In this document: piece after piece, positions 61,930 through 64,000 of the stretch
How positions within the stretch are numbered: position 1 is the stretch's first letter
Layout of the letters: every line of letters starts with the position of its first letter
Assembly (NCBI GenBank): GCA_023382335.1
Contig: JAMCPM010000016.1
Span: 29,132 to 93,131 of the forward strand
Direction: 5' to 3'
Origin: Actinomycetota bacterium
GTDB lineage: Bacteria > Actinomycetota > Thermoleophilia > BMS3ABIN01
Length of the DNA: 64,000 nt
Program-made: the position numbers and the translations under genes
The notes under the pieces: generated by a model
What the model was told of the DNA's origin: nothing
The model's database searches: none
The model's input: only the letters and a program-made list of their open reading frames with translations

Positions 61930-62228
61930 CCTGACTCCCTTTGTTAGAGAATGACCGGCTCCCGCGAGCCGCTTTATGGTAGCTTCAGCTGCTCCCCTCG
62001 CCTTATGCCGCCCGGTTCTTCTGGCGGCAGGCGCCCAAGACCCCGATTGGAAAGACCTGTTTCAGAAATACTCCCGGATCCACCGAAAGCGAGCGGACCA
62101 GGGCGACGAAGACTGCCAATGCCAGAAAGCCATTCTCGTTCATATTGCTGCCTCCCCACGTTTCCGGGGCTAAAAACACCGGACCTGACTATTCTGGATT
62201 TGTCTCGGCGTTCCTGAAAAATGCGGGC

Positions 62229-62277
62229 GGCGGGCAAAGCCAAATGAGTCAATTGACTCCATCTGGCCTTGCCCGCC
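62229..62277. terminator. 24-bp near-perfect palindrome, probable ispE terminator
   Basis: Arms of about 24 bp (three mismatches and one bulge) meet at AGTCAATTGACT. On the minus strand, downstream of ispE, it is followed by GCATTTTTC. It is the only clear structure in the gene-free gap 61930-62525, where the longer open frames look like noise. Confidence 0.55.
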
Positions 62278-62525
62278 AGGGTGGGGGTACCCAACTTTGA
62301 AAATTTTGCCTTGCGCCCTGCGAAAAAGCCTGTGGTCTTTCCCACCCTGTGCACCCGGGGGAAGTAAATCTGCACCCGGCCCCAACTGCTTGTCACATCC
62401 TACCCATATTCAAAACGAATAGAATCGGGGAAAATGCCTATAAAGCGGGCGGGATTTCCCTGACTCAATCCCAGGGTTGGTTTGAGGGAAGGCTTTTTAC
62501 CTGCAAATGGACGTATTAGGCTGGC

Positions 62526-63509
62526 TCAGGCGCGCAAGGGTTCTAGGGCCCAGACTCGGGGAAAAGACCCCCCCAGCGCCCTGGCGGCCGTCCGGGCGGC
62601 CCCGATATCGGGGAAAATACCGAACACGGTGGAGCCGCTGCCACTCATAAGGGCGGCCAGGGCTCCGGTTTCGACGATCTGCCGCTTGATCTCGCCCAGA
62701 GCCGGGAAAAGCTCAGCCACGGCTGCTTCCAGGTCGTTTTCCATGATTTCCGCAAGGGCTTCGGGCCCGGCGGGAGAGCTTCCATCGGCAAAGCCGGGGG
62801 AGCTCGCACCGGCAAGGGCGCCGGTTTTCTCCCTCAGGCGCCGGCAGCGGGTATCGAAGTCTTCCGCGGCGCCCGGTCTGGAGCCGGTCTGGCCGCTCAG
62901 CTCCCTACCGGTCTGACCCGCCAGCCGGTCGAATTCCTCATAAACCGCGGCGGTGGACAGGCTTGCCGCCGGTTTGACCAGCACCAGGGCGTAATCAGGC
63001 AGGCCGCCCGGAAGCGGCTGCAGCTGCTCGCCGATGCCGCCGGCGAGCTGAGGGCCCGGAGCCAGGAAGAAGGGGACGTCGGCGCCCAGCTCGAGAGCCA
63101 GCGCTTCCAGGCGCTGCGGCGGCACGTCCAGTTCCAGATGGAAAACCAGCAGCTTGAGGATGGCGGCGGCGTCCGAGCTGCCGCCACCGAGCCCCGCGGC
63201 CACCGGGATCGTCTTCTTCAGCTCGATATCGACATCGAGCCTGCGACCGGTCTCGCGCTCGAGCGCCCTGGCGGCGAGCATGACCATGTTCTCGCCGGGG
63301 GCCAGGTCCGCGGGAAGACCGGAGCCGGTCAGCCTGATGCCGGTCCCTTCGGCCTCGGGCATCGTCTGCAGCGTGTCGAAGAGCTTGATCTTTTCCATCA
63401 CCGAGCAGATGGGATGGAAGCCATCGCTGCGCCGCGGCCCCACGATCAGGGCCAGGTTGATCTTGGCGGGCGCAAAGACCTCGGCTATCCTGTTTGAGGA
63501 TTCGTGCAA
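62526..63509 (-). CDS. ispE: 4-diphosphocytidyl-2-C-methyl-D-erythritol kinase
   Basis: ATP-dependent GHMP kinase of the MEP isoprenoid pathway. 327 residues. APAKINLALIVGPRRSDGFH, seen as PAKINLALIVGPRRSDGFH, is the substrate-binding start. IPVAAGLGGGSSDAAAIL is the ATP-binding GHMP motif. LMSGSGSTVFGIF is the third motif. An insertion of about 50 residues near 205-255 (REKTGALAGASSPG and neighbours) is longer than usual. It follows rsmA by 2 bp, a common bacterial pair. Confidence 0.95.
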   Translation of the reverse strand: MHESSNRIAEVFAPAKINLALIVGPRRSDGFHPICSVMEKIKLFDTLQTMPEAEGTGIRLTGSGLPADLAPGENMVMLAARALERETGRRLDVDIELKKTIPVAAGLGGGSSDAAAILKLLVFHLELDVPPQRLEALALELGADVPFFLAPGPQLAGGIGEQLQPLPGGLPDYALVLVKPAASLSTAAVYEEFDRLAGQTGRELSGQTGSRPGAAEDFDTRCRRLREKTGALAGASSPGFADGSSPAGPEALAEIMENDLEAAVAELFPALGEIKRQIVETGALAALMSGSGSTVFGIFPDIGAARTAARALGGSFPRVWALEPLRA

Positions 63510-63511
63510 AC

Positions 63512-64000
63512 CTATTCTTCCTTCCCCTTCGGGGGAGCATCCATCATCCCTGCTGCCGGTTCCGGGAGCGCCTCCAACCAGGGGCCGCCCACGCCCGCCA
63601 GTTCAGCCAGGCGCTCGAACTGCGCCGGCGTCAGCTCCTGGGCCCGCACGCCGGCGCCCAGGCCCGCGGCCTTCAGCAGTGCGCCCAGGCGCCGCTTGCG
63701 GCCGGCGGGCGGCTCTGCCGCGATCTCAGGCGGCAATCCTCCCGGCCCGGCATCGGCCAGGCTGTTTAGCAGCTTCTTGCGGCGGTGGCTGAAGCAGGCG
63801 TAGACGAAAGCCTTGACGGCGGCGATGTTGGCGGCGGCGTAGCCGTTCGGCGGGCGGCGGCGGAACGCCAGCAGGCTGGAGCGCACCCGCGGGCGCGGAT
63901 AAAAGACCGTAGCCGGCACCGGCCGCGCCTCGATCTTTTCCGCCAGCAGCTGCGTCATCACCGAGACGCCCCCGTAATTGGAGCTGCCCGGGACCGCAGT
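63512..64000 (-). CDS. rsmA: 16S rRNA dimethyladenosine transferase, C-terminal part
   Basis: The frame continues past the window edge. The visible 162 residues include NYGGVSVMTQLLAEKIEARP and FYPRPRVRSSLL, typical of the KsgA/RsmA substrate region, and SHRRKKLLNSLAD of the C-terminal domain. The catalytic SAM motifs lie outside. The protein dimethylates two adjacent adenosines near the 3' end of 16S rRNA. It is directly upstream of ispE. Confidence 0.92.
   Translation of the reverse strand, partial: TAVPGSSNYGGVSVMTQLLAEKIEARPVPATVFYPRPRVRSSLLAFRRRPPNGYAAANIAAVKAFVYACFSHRRKKLLNSLADAGPGGLPPEIAAEPPAGRKRRLGALLKAAGLGAGVRAQELTPAQFERLAELAGVGGPWLEALPEPAAGMMDAPPKGKEE

Noticed and set aside
61930..62525. 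Genes in the gap between the PRC-barrel protein and ispE
   Set aside because: Open frames on both strands are short, low in coding character and cross a long palindrome.

Overview
The window looks like a chromosomal segment of a GC-rich, probably anaerobic or facultatively anaerobic actinobacterium from a deep or little-studied lineage. The main evidence is the block at 50.6-64 kb: rsmA, ispE, tRNA-Gln, glmU, prs, rplY (long Ctc-type L25), pth, mfd, a foldase, mazG and eno. This is the characteristic actinobacterial housekeeping order. A CarD-type regulator and a Ku/LigD pair fit the same assignment. No ribosomal RNA is present, so the lineage itself is inferred.

Layout. 0-5 kb is a decaying accessory edge: the start of a secreted repeat protein with 147-bp tandem repeats, an internally deleted PEP-synthase relic beside a possible transposase remnant, glutamate decarboxylase, a SET-domain protein, a CarD regulator, and a fused rsgA/TPR relic. 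5-16 kb carries a DsbA-like thioredoxin, a PAS histidine kinase, a NERD protein, small membrane or secreted proteins, the NHEJ pair ku-ligD, and a divergent pair of lipoproteins, one a PD40 beta-propeller. 16-22 kb has a P-type ATPase, a DUF1998-type helicase, a Rossmann-fold protein, and a 42-residue RiPP-like precursor peptide with a strong ribosome binding site and its own terminator.

22.6-42.2 kb is the metabolic core and runs entirely on the minus strand. It combines early tetrapyrrole genes (hemA, hemC, a Met8-like dehydrogenase, a cobA-hemD fusion) with the complete siroheme-dependent heme route (ahbA, ahbB, ahbC, ahbD), System II cytochrome c maturation (resB, ccsA) and three multiheme c-type cytochromes. 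Siroheme is converted to heme b by AhbA/B, AhbC and AhbD, heme is attached to exported CXXCH apoproteins by ResB/CcsA, and NHL- and TPR-repeat proteins sit beside the cytochromes. A perfect TGTGA-N6-TCACA palindrome precedes the hexaheme cytochrome. hemB and hemL are not in the window.

42.4-49.4 kb, on the plus strand, holds a small envelope glycan/lipid cluster (GT4 glycosyltransferase, polysaccharide deacetylase, LPG-synthase-like membrane protein). It is followed by a three-gene set related to 2-hydroxyacyl-CoA dehydratase activators, without a dehydratase. 49.4-64 kb is the housekeeping block on the minus strand; mfd there carries a single-base frameshift. Several genes (the DsbA-like protein, the P-type ATPase, the helicase) have a TANNNT box 6-9 nt before the start codon and no Shine-Dalgarno sequence, suggesting leaderless transcripts, while most others have good Shine-Dalgarno sites.
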